Made by a program: the position numbers and the translations under genes. A model generated the notes under the pieces. It did no database searches, was not told the origin of the DNA, and saw only the letters and a list, made by a program, of their open reading frames with translations. Below are positions 45,301-56,700 of a stretch of DNA of 64,000 nucleotides, piece by piece (within the stretch, counting starts at the first letter, position 1; each line of letters opens with the position of its first letter). The stretch is taken from the NCBI GenBank assembly GCA_910574455.1, contig CAJSYZ010000005.1, forward strand, positions 4,464,001 through 4,528,000, read 5' to 3'. The DNA is from Trichaptum fuscoviolaceum. Taxonomy: Eukaryota > Basidiomycota > Agaricomycetes > Hymenochaetales > Trichaptaceae.

Positions 45301-45913
45301 GACAAGGTCCACGGAGTTAAACGACGTCTAGTGACAGAGTATAAGTGCGCTCGTAATGCCATGATACGTTTAGGGATGGACGAATCATGTCCTGAATTCC
45401 CCGTCCTAGGTGACACAGACACGTATAGGCCAGGGAACATCGAGCCTCACGAGTTCAACTCCGGAGACGCGAATATTGGGTGGATATGGTTGTTTGGCAA
45501 TGAAACCTATGTAGATCAGGATGCGAGTGAGTGGGATAGAGACGGTAAGTGAAAGATAATCATATATGTTGTGCAAGCACTGACATGAACAATCAGATAA
45601 GCAGGTGGAATGGTTCAGACATCGGGCAGCTCGCAGTCGATGGACCGAGGAAGTCGACATACTGGAGGAGGAGTTTCGTAGGATGGGTAGAGGTTCGCTG
45701 GCAATGAGTGATGCCTGGACGAAGCTCTCTACAGTCCACGAAGACCAAGGACATCCTGGAGCAGCTGCGTACTCTGCAAAAAAAGCGAACATGTATTCAC
45801 TGTTCGTCAAAGATGTGGTGAAAAAAAGCAAGCGTGCTGGCGTTCCGTGGGAGTCAAATGAAGAACATCGTATACTTGAGCTCCTTCGCTCGTTCGAGAG
45901 TCGATCTCAATGA
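42325..45913 (+). CDS. KDZ transposase with CxC2-like cysteine cluster
   Basis: Ten exons by hand: 42325-42603, 42654-43241, 43295-43488, 43540-43705, 43756-43901, 43952-44439, 44495-44692, 44744-44864, 44913-45544 and 45597-45913. All introns are about 50 nt, and the total is 3129 nt, exactly 1043 codons (1042 aa). The basic N-terminus (KPGRKPKRKAQ) is nuclear-targeting in character. A Cys cluster follows (CDCG, RCTEC, SCKECVLASH), then the helper region FTFAILKDFHLHTRTSKKASYDYL. The RNase H-like core has HVVAYDIGCQYCRHF, GKMHLQGHK, GRTDGEEIEQFW and GHRHDTLDDFIGDWNW. A C-terminal helix VEWFRHRAARSRWTEEV matches the family end as I remember it. No stop seen, so it may be active. It would cut and paste this element. 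Confidence 0.92.
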
Positions 45914-46439
45914 AGTCGTATATGGAGGTTCGCCGCCTTGGTACGTTCCTATTGCTATACGATGCACGCCTTATACTGATACTCGTTCGTGGTGATTAGC
46001 ACATTATGTCTCAACATCTCACAACACCGTCATCATCATCAACATCGTCTTCGCATCCCGAGGCTCGCGCATTCAGGCGAAGCGTGCTAACGAGGTCTAC
46101 GATTTTGATGTGTAATCGGATTCGCAGCGTTGTCGACGGGTATGTGCGTGGTACATAGAATGACGTCTTTATAGCTTTTGGCGCATGCATCGACTTCCAC
46201 GTTGAGGAGGCTGGTTCGGGGCTTGCCACTGGACGAAGATTTGGAACGGCGGCGCTAGGTCTCTTGACAGCCGGTAGCGCACGTCCATTAAGTTTCGGCG
46301 TCGGTGGCTCCGGATCTATATGCCGTGCTCGAACGCGTCACCGGTGAGCAGGTCGTAAGGCATCCAATGGTATACTATACTTGATCTATCAGTGGTATTC
46401 CTTATTCATGTTAAATAATTCCCTTACCTTTGATTTGTT
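45914..46439. other. 3' flank of the transposase gene
   Basis: No frame supported. The segment 46010-46230 has a short minus-strand frame only. Confidence 0.4.
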
Positions 46440-46818
46440 CGACCATCTTCTGCTAATTGAATCATTCATTGAATCGTTCACTTTCCGTTCACTCATTGTT
46501 TCTGATTCATTCTTGTCGTATCTTGTGAATGATTCCAGTTTCTTATTCTCATTGAATCATTTGTTGAATCATTCACTTTCCGTTCACTAAATGTTTCTGA
46601 TTGATTCTTGACCGAATTTTGTGAATAATTCAATGATTCATTCATTACATCTACTATACATGTCCTACTACTTAATATGAATACAAGCAATAATCTTCTG
46701 CTATAACTATATGGTGAATCATTCATCTGAACGAATCATTCACGTGAATCATTCGACCGTGTGAATCATTCACCCGATAATATGGGCTATTTTCAGAAGA
46801 TGCACCATTATGTGCCTG
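46440..46818 (-). repeat. Right terminal and subterminal repeats of the KDZ element
   Basis: Dense GAATCATTCA/TGAATGATTC words, with GTGAATCATTCACC near the tip, then ATAATATGGGCTATTTTC and CACCATTATGTGCCTG, mirroring the left end. The element is followed by CTAAATT at 46819-46825. Confidence 0.8.
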
Positions 46819-47251
46819 CTAAATTTGCACATGATATCAATGTGAACAGGCTATTTATTGACAAGAAGCTCGAACTGAATCTCTTTGAAATGTTCTCTTC
46901 GAGTAAGACTCTATGCCATTCTCGTCCTTTGCTCGAGGCTGACGATTGTGAAAGTTAAGGGGGCATTCGCATACTTCCTGAAGATCGAGGGGGATGGAAA
47001 GAGTGTAAACACCTCTGTGGTTAGATGAACCATGCTGCGAGACCAAACTGCTGTGCGTGACCCAGTGCAGGCGCGACGTTAATGTGCCCACCGGCGGGCT
47101 TTAAATTGTAATGTGATACACTTACCTATCCTTTCCAGTTACCACAACCATCGCACTATACTTCCTCTTCCTCCCCTCTTCAATGTCTTCCCCCTCATCA
47201 ACCACGTTCACATTTTCCAAGTTTTCACTGACCTCACTCTTTCCTTGAATC

Positions 47252-48865
47252 ATGTATAACGACCACCCAGACGAGTATTGGTGTAAGTTTGATGATGCAT
47301 GCACGGGACTCGATTCTCGAGTTCCTCTTCTACCGGTTTGTCTTCATCTCCCTTTTATCCCTTCCTTCATTCTGACCTACCTCTTCACCCACCAAGATGC
47401 AAGTCCATCAAGGCAATACGAATCTACGAGCGGCCATAGCGCCTTATCACACCGATGAAGACTGTCACAAGCAAACCACAAGCTCAAAGGACATTTCATC
47501 GAGCTCTCTTCCTCAAAACACTTCTCACCAGTATGGACCAGGGTGTGTTGGAGTAGATCCAAACGTTGGTTACGAGGAAGACGAAGGCTACGTAAGAGCA
47601 GGCACAGGCGCAGATGGGAATGTTGTTGCCAAGGGATCAGCAGGCGTGTGCAGTTCTTGCAGTAGCTCAAGTATTGTAGACAACTGACATGTTTATCAGA
47701 CAGACCAACCAGCACTCCTAGGACTTGAATATAAATGGCCCAGAGCGGCGAGACGATGGACGAACATTTTTGGTTCAACAGCTGGCATCGACTTCCCTTT
47801 CCATTTCAAATGAGGACAAATTTTCACTCCGTCCAAGATACAGTACGCTACGAACGTGAAGAATTTAGATGAGGAAGGGCTTGCAGCTCGTCTGTCCTCC
47901 GGTCGGGAAGTGGCCACTTATTTGACTCCTGCTGTAGACCAGCAGCCTGCCCTACCCACACCAACGTCCATTCCACGTGTCCTCGAGCCCTATCTAGATC
48001 TACCCGTGAGTCATGCGACTGACTTTTACGGCGGAGGAGTCTCCGATGGATCGACTAGTCAGCAACAGGAATCAACACCGGCGTCTATCCCGGAAAGGCC
48101 AACTTCAGATGGCCATGGGGTTTCGGACCTCGTCCACTCGCAGCTCCCGATGCCCTCACCTAGCGCTCACAGTCATGCGCCTTTGCCTATCAATTCTCCC
48201 GTACCTACTGCAGCTCGTCTCGAATATACTGGTATATGCAAAGGTCATACTAGTCAGAACTATCTCCGGACTGCAGTACAGCTCGCGGCACCACTCATGA
48301 ACGATCCCTACCCATAGCCGCAGTCGGTTGCGTACGGCCCATCGCAAGCGGGACCAAGCACCTTGTATCTCCCTACACCTCAACAGACGCCCCCCTCTGT
48401 GCAAGGCGTAGTGTCCCGGAAGAGGGGCACGGAAACGCGAGATACTGCATCGCTGCCTGCACCAGCTGCAAAGAAGAAGGGCGGCAATGGGAAGGGACCA
48501 GGGCGTATCCCGAATCCCAAGGACTTCAAATGTACCGTAGCTGGCTGCGATGCTGCGTATGAATCTGAAGTATCCCGAGACAGACATGTAAAGAGAGTCA
48601 CGATCGTACTCAGCGTCTGTATTTTCCAAATGGAGAATGTACGAAGCCGGGAGAAGGGGGACCGTCAACATTTCGAGACATGTCGGATCTTGTTCGCCAT
48701 GTATATGAATCCAATTCTAATTGCTGGGCCGCAGCGCCTGAGCTGCCCGTAGAATGGCAGCAGGATAACAAGGAAGCAGTGAAAAGCACATTGTTGAAGT
48801 TGAGTGAGGGAAGGAGACGGAAACTTAAACTGCAGGCGGCAGCCACAGCTTTTCAGCTAGAGTAA
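47252..48865 (+). pseudogene. Zinc-finger partner gene copy 3, nonsense codon and frameshift
   Basis: Exon 1 47252-47335 (MYNDHPDEYWCKFDD...) joins across a 61-nt intron to 47397. The middle exons are uncertain. The region 47856-48600 encodes a Pro/Ser-rich domain, the basic SRKRGTETRDTASLP and a C2H2 finger, CTVAGCDAAY...HVK. A TAG at 48315-48317 (TAC in copy 2) breaks the frame. Two extra bases near 48594 destroy the second half of the finger; in another frame the original C-terminus returns at 48680-48865 (SDLVRHVYESNSNCWAAA ... AFQLE). The intact ancestor was probably a transcription-factor-like protein. Confidence 0.78.
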
Positions 48866-50755
48866 TGATGGATGTTGTCACATCACGGAGGTAGGTACTT
48901 TATTGCACTAGAATTGTACTGCATTGTGTATTATGTATGGATATGTATAACGGGAGACATTGGCAATTCACTTTAGATTATGGTCAGGGTACATGATGTA
49001 CCCATGAGATGTAAGGCATTTAGCATACAAAGTCTGTGTTCATTTTCTCGGGATTGTGATGATGAGCCAGATATAGCACTATACATGTACAGTGGCAATA
49101 ATCTTCATCTATGCTGCTGTCTCCGGAGCTTTGAAGGTTGCAAAGGGGGTTTGGGTGCAAGAACAAAGAGAGTCAGCTCGGAGATAATTTGCTTGTTTTA
49201 AGCAATTCCGATAGAATTCCTCACCATTCTGAATTCCTGCAGGTTCAAATTGCGGTCAGGTCTGGGGACCCACCCATGGCAAGTGTTTCCGCCGACTCGG
49301 AGTGCCGAGGCTGCGATTGCCGTATCATATGATGCCGGCGGTGTTCCCGGACGTGCCGGGCGGACGGCAGGCCGAGAGATCAGGCCCACGCATTACCACC
49401 ATCTGTGGCTCTGTCGGTGCGTGTGCATGGGTGTCCGTGTGGGCGATAGTGTACTATTCCAAGTTTGGGCTGCTACGGTCCTGAGTGCATCACTACAAGC
49501 GATGCCAGTGAAGTTCACGTTGATCCTCTTCACTTGTATAATCGATTCTATTTTCTCGTTGTACTCCTTGTCCTCTGAAATTTAAGCCAAGACATGCAAA
49601 GCGCCCGTTTGGTAGGATTCATCAGATTTACACATTGCAACCGTTGCTAACGCATATGGCCTCCGCCATGTGAATTATAAAGAGCTCATTTTGGTCGTCT
49701 CCCGTCGCGGAACTTGACATCAACACATTTCCGCGAGGAGCGAGCTCTGCAGACGACACATCATTTGGTGTGTATGGCATTGAGTGTGAGTAGCTTCAAG
49801 ATGCTCACTGTTGACTTGATAACCGGATAGATCAAGGACGGGCGCATCCAACAGCCCCAAACTAAGTGATGGCGGACCGGCTGCAATCCACATTTCATCT
49901 TTGTCTCGCCAAGTAGCAATGTTGTTCTTTCTTGGTCCATTTCTATGGAGCTGCGCAAGAAACCAAGGATGGGCCTTGAGGGTCTCTGAAATGTCTCTGC
50001 TCTTTCCTAGAACAATCATACCTAACCTACATATATTATTTCTACGCTTCCCCAGATCAATGAGAAATGAATCGAGGCATTGAGTATCGGGCCTTCTACT
50101 GTTTTTCTAACAGCGCAACGAGTTCAGAGTCCGTTCTGACCACTGCCACGTCAAGGCCTACTCACTCCGGGCCTTTGGTAAATCAACGCAGCCCTCGTCA
50201 AACGTACGATCTTGAAGCAACGATTCACATGGCCTTTTCAAGTTTGTGGTGCCGGCTGCCTCTCTGCACCTGTATTTGCGTTCGTTGCGAGTCCCCTGGC
50301 CTGGAAGGTTTTATACTACATTTGTTGTAGGTCAGTCGTCTATGTTTTCCTGATGGGCAAGAATACACTGCTCATTGTCTTTGTGTAGTTCGAAGATCTG
50401 GACTGTCCTGCAATGAGTGCAAGACTCATTTATTAGCTTTTCTGTGAATGGAATTGATAGTGTAGGTAAGTGGTTTGTAGATGCCTTGTAGCAGTTTTGG
50501 TTCATGGTTGCGTTCGGTGAGCATACACGTACTTTAGGGGTGTTGGAATTGAACCTTCACTCGCATACGCAACGTTTTATGAGCTGATACGATCCGTGCA
50601 GATTTCTCTGGAGTCGGCGGAGAGACACCAACTAAGAAACCCATCTTCCTCGCATCTGAAGGCGAAATATATGCGTGCAATAGTCTCTACAAGAGTCTAT
50701 ACATAACAACCAGGACAACAAAAGCCGGAAATGCGTATGTGGAAGACAGCAATAA
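48866..50755. other. Array spacer between zinc-finger gene copy 3 and membrane gene D
   Basis: Close paralogue of 19628-21572. It includes the minus-strand frame at 50019-49720 (SRDISETLKAHPWFLAQLH, KDEMWIAAGPPSL, LLDAPVLDLSGYQ), the best-preserved version of the conserved spacer ORF. No complete gene can be built. Confidence 0.4.
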
Positions 50756-52566
50756 TCAAATATGCGGTATGAATTTTGTCCAAACAACTGTATCGAACGC
50801 AGAGGGAGGAAGGCGACGAAGGGACAGAAGGGCGAGAATGAGGAGGGAAAGGCGGGCGACGGGATATATAATGGCAGGTGGCGTTTCTACGGACTTTTTT
50901 ATGCGCGTGTAGTAAATATCCCCAGGACTTCCGGGCCAAGAGTTCCTATAGATCCTCCATTTATCATAAACAAAACGTGTGTAGACAGGAGCAGCTGCGA
51001 TGATGAGAAGACACATGCATACGATGGTCAGAGAAGCTGTCCGCCAGAGGATCCGTTCAACAGGCGAAGGGAAGTCGAAGTGCCATGCAGCACAGTGGAT
51101 CGCCCCAAATGCGGCGCCTGCTAAGGCAGAGAAGATCAAAAGCGGCCTCGTTTCGGCTTCTTCGCTGGAGAACATCATCCGCATGATCACCTGCATGTCA
51201 TCCTCATTGAAGAGCAGTTCGAACGCCGGTTTGTTGTGCATTTTGTCCTTGGCATCGCTATAGCTTTCTAGGTCAGCGTACCAGCCAGGTTGAAGGATCT
51301 GTTTCATTGGGAGGAACATGAGCAGGTTCGGCAAGTAGAACAGTTTCGTGATGACAAGTTTGCAGGTCGTCCAAATCGAGTTAATGGCGCGACGAAAGTG
51401 CGATCTCGTCCTCGCAGAACCTGAGCTTTGTAAAGGTCCGACCTCGGGATTAACATCCTTCTGTCTTCGGTGGCATATCTGATGACGTAGAGCGCGGATC
51501 GTATCCAGAAGCCACTCTGGAATGGACGATAGTGCTGAAAGCATTGCCTGCGCGGAGTTTCGGAGATAATCTCTCAGCCGGAACTCGTCTTCAAGTTCGG
51601 CAAATTTCCAGCTCTCCGCACTGCCTTTGTTCCGCGTCTCGTTCTCGCCATCTCTAGCCTTCCTTGCCTCTACAAGTCGCCTCTCCAACCCCTTCGTGCG
51701 GATGATGATCGGACATCGGACATCGAGCGGCTTGCTCCACCAGAAAAGATACATGATACTGTTCAGTCCAGCCAACGCAGCCGTCGAAAGCTCGAGCTCC
51801 GTGATCGTCAAGTGCTGGTGTGCGCGTGCGATGAGCTGGATGATGAACCACGTAATTTGCAGTAGAGCGACTCCTTTTGAGAGAGCATCGCCTTTGCTTC
51901 GGTCTTCGATCTCTTTCGCGGTCGTCTCCGGGAAGTCAATCAGTCGCTTCTTCAGTAGTTCCTGAAGGTCAAAGAAATCGATCATGCTTTCCTGCACGAC
52001 GATCCCCTCCTTCTCTGTTTCATAGCGGTGCCAATACCAGACAGAGAATTCGTCGCCCTCTATGAAGTTCACTTTGAAGCCTCCCATCTGCAAAAAATGC
52101 GCATGTGTCATTGTCCACTGCACACCTAATAAATCTGTTCAACTAAATCTATTCCGAATTTGAAGACGAATAAATTATTACATGACTTCGGTCTTGCTTT
52201 ATTTATCGTCTCCCTTATCTCCACGGCGCCCCGCCACTGCTTGAATGCCCACATGATCATCACCTCTGGCGCGAGCAGGGCCAGAATCATGAGGAAAATC
52301 CGGCGCTTCAACAGCGACCAGCTACTCTCCTCAAGGAATGGCACATTCGGGTGCACGGATACCCATGTCACAGCAAACGTCGTCGCCAGGCAGCTCCAAA
52401 CGATGTCCCAAACGGAGCGACCAGGGCAAGAACAGTCGTTGGAGCATTCGTCTCGCGTGAAGATTGGCGCATCGTAGGCCAGCGGGTCCGCGAAGGACGG
52501 GGCGACGGGTACAGCACTCGTGCCGTAGTGTCGGGCGAGAAACAAGTATGCAAGAATGAGGAGCAT
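50756..52566 (-). CDS. Multi-pass membrane protein, array copy D
   Basis: Exon 1 52566-52182, intron 52181-52126 (56 nt), exon 2 52125-50756; 585 codons, 584 aa. Signal-like MLLILAYLFLARHYG, Cys-rich DECSNDCSCPG, helices, SKGDALSKG motif and the VVWTKFIPHI end are all present without stops. Relative to copy B it carries small in-frame additions in the loop after helix 4 (for example FAELEDEFRLRDYL). Same TATA position as the others. It is the fourth array member and lies 29 kb from copy C because of the KDZ insertion. Confidence 0.88.
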
Positions 52567-52619
52567 GGTACGGGATGGCAGGCAGGGAACAAGGTCTGAA
52601 GAGATGACAAGTACATGCC

Positions 52620-52625
52620 TATATA
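52620..52625 (-). promoter_or_regulatory. TATA box of membrane gene copy D
   Basis: CTATATAGG on the minus strand, 54 bp before the ATG at 52566. Confidence 0.6.
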
Positions 52626-53733
52626 GCGTGAACGAGACCAACAGCGTGTTTACTCACCGAGCACGATGCCCAAGCTCTTCCATTCATACCGCCCATCAAC
52701 ACGCGCCCATCGCGCTGATCACATACATCAGTAAACGCACAATTGTCCCTATTCTCAAGTGATGTTGAACGAGTGCATCCAGTTCATTCGTCACATTCAG
52801 ATCTCCTGCTAAGAGCCAGTGTGGTTGGCGTACGTGTACGTGCAAGGACGAGTGCGACGTGAGGCGCCCGAGAATGTCAGAGGCCGTGTGCACAGGTTCT
52901 GTCCTCATGTTTGCGGCAATGAAGCGCTTCCCAGCAATTCAGTCAGATTATAAACTTATCAGGTGGATTATTAGATGCCAAAAAGTGCATATGAGACGAA
53001 GGGAAAGAAGGCTCACCTGCGAAATGCGAAAGCAACGTTGGCTGCAGAGATGAAGCCATCAGCCTACCAACAAAGTGGAAGGACCTCGAGTCTTGATTGC
53101 ACCGATCTTCGACTATCACAGATACATCAGGGAAACTACTTTCTGCTGAAAGTGACTTAAGTGTTACTTAAACGTCCTGAGAGACTGAAGTCTTAAATAA
53201 GGCAAGCTTTACTTATTCATGCATGTCCTCCCATTATTCAGGACAAGTTGGCTGAAATAAGTGTGGGCTGGCTTAAATAAGGAAAGATGGCTGAATCAGT
53301 GCTCTAAGTGTTTCAGGCATTCAGCACCCCAGTGCTCCAGTGTATCATCCTTTAATTACAGCAGTAGACAAGTGTTGTAAGACGAATTGCAGTGCTCAAG
53401 AGTCTAAGTGCATAAGAACGATCCAAGTATTTCATTGCATCAGAAATATATAAGACAACATTATGTAGCTATCAGTGCCTCAGCGTTCAAGTACATCAGT
53501 CATTTACACAAGACTAAGCATAGCAGTCGCTATCATGGGATCCGCCACGACATTATCCCGAACCTCTGCCGTGACGGGCAGTGGCAGGCCACATTTCGCT
53601 GCCGTGCCTTCAATTCTGCATGTTCTTTGGCGTACCAGTAGAAACGAAGGCTGCTCTGCAAGTCGATGGTAATATAATATTGAGCGCACGGACAGAAACG
53701 AAAAGAAGAGGCTCACCAGTGATCAATTTGCCC
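52626..53733. other. End of array spacer, then repeat-rich flank of the Plavaka region
   Basis: Similarity to the other array spacers ends near 53110. Beyond it are short repeated words, TTAAATAAGG-like (53190-53290) and CAGTGCT(C)-like (53297-53400), which resemble the subterminal region of a CACTA-type element. I could not find a matching right end. Confidence 0.4.
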
Positions 53734-56700
53734 TTAGAAGTCTACGCAGTCCGTAGCCAAATCCCATTTTGAAGCGTCGTCCTCCTCATGATCACCATCT
53801 CCACCTAAATCCTCGCCCTCGCCCTCGCCCTCGCCCTTGCCCTTGCCCTCGCCCTCAATCTTGTCAACACCCTCGTCCCCGCTCTCGCTCAGGTTGTCGT
53901 CACCCTCAGCATTAGCATGCTTGTCCTCTGCATCACCTTCCACCTCGCCTCTATACTCAGCCCCCTCACGCTCTTCGCCCTTATCGTTGGTTCCGTTGGT
54001 TCCGTCTTCCCAATTATCAGCGCCTTCGTCATACGCTTTCTCGCAGGTCGAATCTGCATCTACAACGTCAAAATACAAGGAAAAGTCCCTGCCAGTGATA
54101 CCCGATCCAACAAGTTCGGTGTTCTTTCTCGTATCGATATCTGTACTGGCATCGTAAGCTAGGAGGCGGGATCGAACCTTTTCCCAGTTTGATTCAGTGA
54201 AGAAAGAGGGATTCGACAACAAGTTAACATAGTCGTCCGTATGAGGCTGCCACAGAGCGCTAGTGAAATACCACTCAGCGCCGCCAAGTTCTTCTTTGAT
54301 ATTTTGCAACCGAGCCACCTGTTTATCAATGGCAACCTTGACCTATCCAAAGGAAGATCAGCGAATAAGGACAATATAAGTGCTGAAAAAAGTAGATACC
54401 GCTGTTGCCGCAAGGGCGAGGGCACCGATAGGCTTTCCTATGGTGTTTCTGTCCAGTATTTTATGCCGACCCATGGCCAAGACAATGTGTACGGACAACA
54501 CTGAGACCACAAGGTCAGAGCAGAACAGTCCTTGCTTCTGTACATTTAGGGTCAATGCATGGACACAAAACGCGACAATAAACACTCTTTTACTTACCCT
54601 CTCCATACTATACCAGCTTTCCCATAGAAACGGTTCGGCTTTCTTCTTGTCAACTAGCGTCTGCAACGTCTTCACAATTGCTTCGTTTTGCATTGACTTT
54701 AATTGTTTGCCGCTGATAAAACTGGCAACTGATTGCTCAGCTTTCTCAAAAAGTTTCTTGCGCCAGCTATCAGAGCATCTCTGGGCCGCCTGAAATACGA
54801 GGATTGCATCTCAATTTGGTAAAGGTAACTTGAGAATAAGTAAAAATGACTCAACTAGAGAACAGATATCAGCGAACTGAGTTTTGTAACTAAGTTCCAC
54901 AGAATCAAACACTTTCCCCCACAGTGAGCTGATGAGCTTATTGTCCGGGGTTTGCCATGGTGTGACGGATTTTCCAACTGCACGAAATAGTGAAGGTAAT
55001 AGAATATGAGTCCAACCTGCCTGAGTACCGGGAGGGAGACACTGGTTCGTCGCCCTTTTCCTGCCTGGCACGCGAGATCCTTCCCTTCCTTCATTTCGAT
55101 CCTTGTCCTCAAGTCCCACTGATGTCTGCATATAAGTAAATCAACAAAATATGTCATAGAAATGAATTTGATTCGACAAACTGAGCTAGTAGTCCGAGAG
55201 ACTTTGCGATGACCATGATAAGCCCCAGTCACTAACACTTCGGGTCCGGGGGTGCAGGATGCACTCTTCATTGCAAGCAACGGTGCCCGAGGTGCTAACG
55301 ACATGTTTCGACCACCAGACTATTAAGAAAAGAAGGTGAATGCTCACATTTAGAGTGTATCAATCGACTCTCACTTACTTCATTATCAGCCACAAGCGAC
55401 TGCCTCTTGCGATTAGAGGTAGCGGATCCAATCTCCGGCTGCAACACGTCAGAAAGCTGTTATCCAAGGCAAGTGAGCAGATCGAAAAGAAGCACTTACC
55501 GTCGTATCGGCCTCAGGCCGATAAGGAATATCAGAGGGGTTCCTCTTCTTACTCAAGTCCTTTCCGCCTGATCAGATACGAACTTAAAATGCCGGTTACC
55601 ATAGAATTGACACTTACTGTGGCACCGGCCGGTGTGTCCATGTCAGTCAACAATGACTTCTTGATCTTGACAGTTTTATTATCCAATTGAAATGGCTGAA
55701 AATAAGTAAACATAAAATGAAGGAATTCATTGCACATCAAGGTAGAAGAATTACCACATTAACCTGAGAGTCGGTGTCTGGTGGCGACTTCCTCTTTCCG
55801 TTCTTTGTGACTGTGATTTCCTATTCATATGCACCCATTAGCGATTGACTCAAAGTGAAGAAGGAAACGAATAGTTGCCACAGGAGAGCACCGGAAGTGA
55901 GCCTAGGGTGCATCAACACTCACACATACCTGTACACGGGGTTCCAAGGCTAGTGATTGCACCTTACAACCATAAATAAGGGGGGAACGAGAGAAGTTGA
56001 AATAAGATAGACTCACCGGTGCGCTAAGCTGCGAATTAGCAGTTCTCTTGTTTGCATCCTATCAAAATACCAATTCAGTAAGCAATGAAGGAAGGATGTA
56101 CCATGAAGATCACTGTCTGGTACTCACCTGTCCACCTGGTTTTATCTTGTGGTTCTTATCCTCGAGTACGGGAAGGGATTGCTCAGTAGATTGAAAAATG
56201 TAAATGATATGACGTCGCTTACCGTTGAAACCTGCGACCCGGAAAGAGTGTCATGCAATAACTTCCTTTTCTTCGAGTTGACGTTGCTGCTACCTCCATC
56301 CTGTTCATGACACGGCAGTTGGCAGATAAATAATAACGAAGGAATATGAACAAACAGTCATGGAGTAACTGACATGAATCGAACAGTAATCAGTCGGACT
56401 CACACAAGCTTGAGCCGGCCTTGTTAGCCTCTTCGGATCGCTTCCACCCTATAAACAAGTTATTCAGACTGCACTTGCCATTCTAATGCTCCATCAACTC
56501 ACTGCATTTGATTCCGAATCGACAAGATGTGCCTTCTGTTGTACGCTGATTTGTGCTATTTTTTACACCATGATAGCTTGTAAGGGTTATTGTTTCTCCT
56601 TCATCCTCCCAGGGACTTAAGTTTTCATCATCTGGCAATGGGATGGTGTGTCTGGTGTAGCTTTGCGTCAGCAAGACTCATAATACAGTGGTAGCAAAGA

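Larger units (their letters stand above)
25793..46818 (+). mobile_element. KDZ-type DNA transposon, about 21 kb including nested insertions
   Basis: The left end CAAACACATAATGG (25793) and the reverse complement of the right end, CAGGCACATAATGG (46818), match at 12 of 14 bases. The match continues through TATAGCCCATATTAT-like sequence into GAATGATTCA-rich subterminal repeats. Directly outside lies CTAAATT on both sides (25786-25792 and 46819-46825); KDZ elements make 8-bp duplications, so 7 plus one mismatch is plausible. It carries a full KDZ transposase on the plus strand and four or five other genes, mostly on the minus strand. Its insertion separates array spacer from the promoter of partner gene copy 3. 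Confidence 0.82.

Noticed and set aside
25793..46818. A TET/JBP dioxygenase gene, which some fungal KDZ elements carry
   Set aside because: I looked for the expected HxD...H arrangement in the cargo proteins and saw none.
53837..54157. Plus-strand Ser/Pro-rich ORF
   Set aside because: It is the complement of the Gly/Glu/Asp-rich tail of the minus-strand companion gene.
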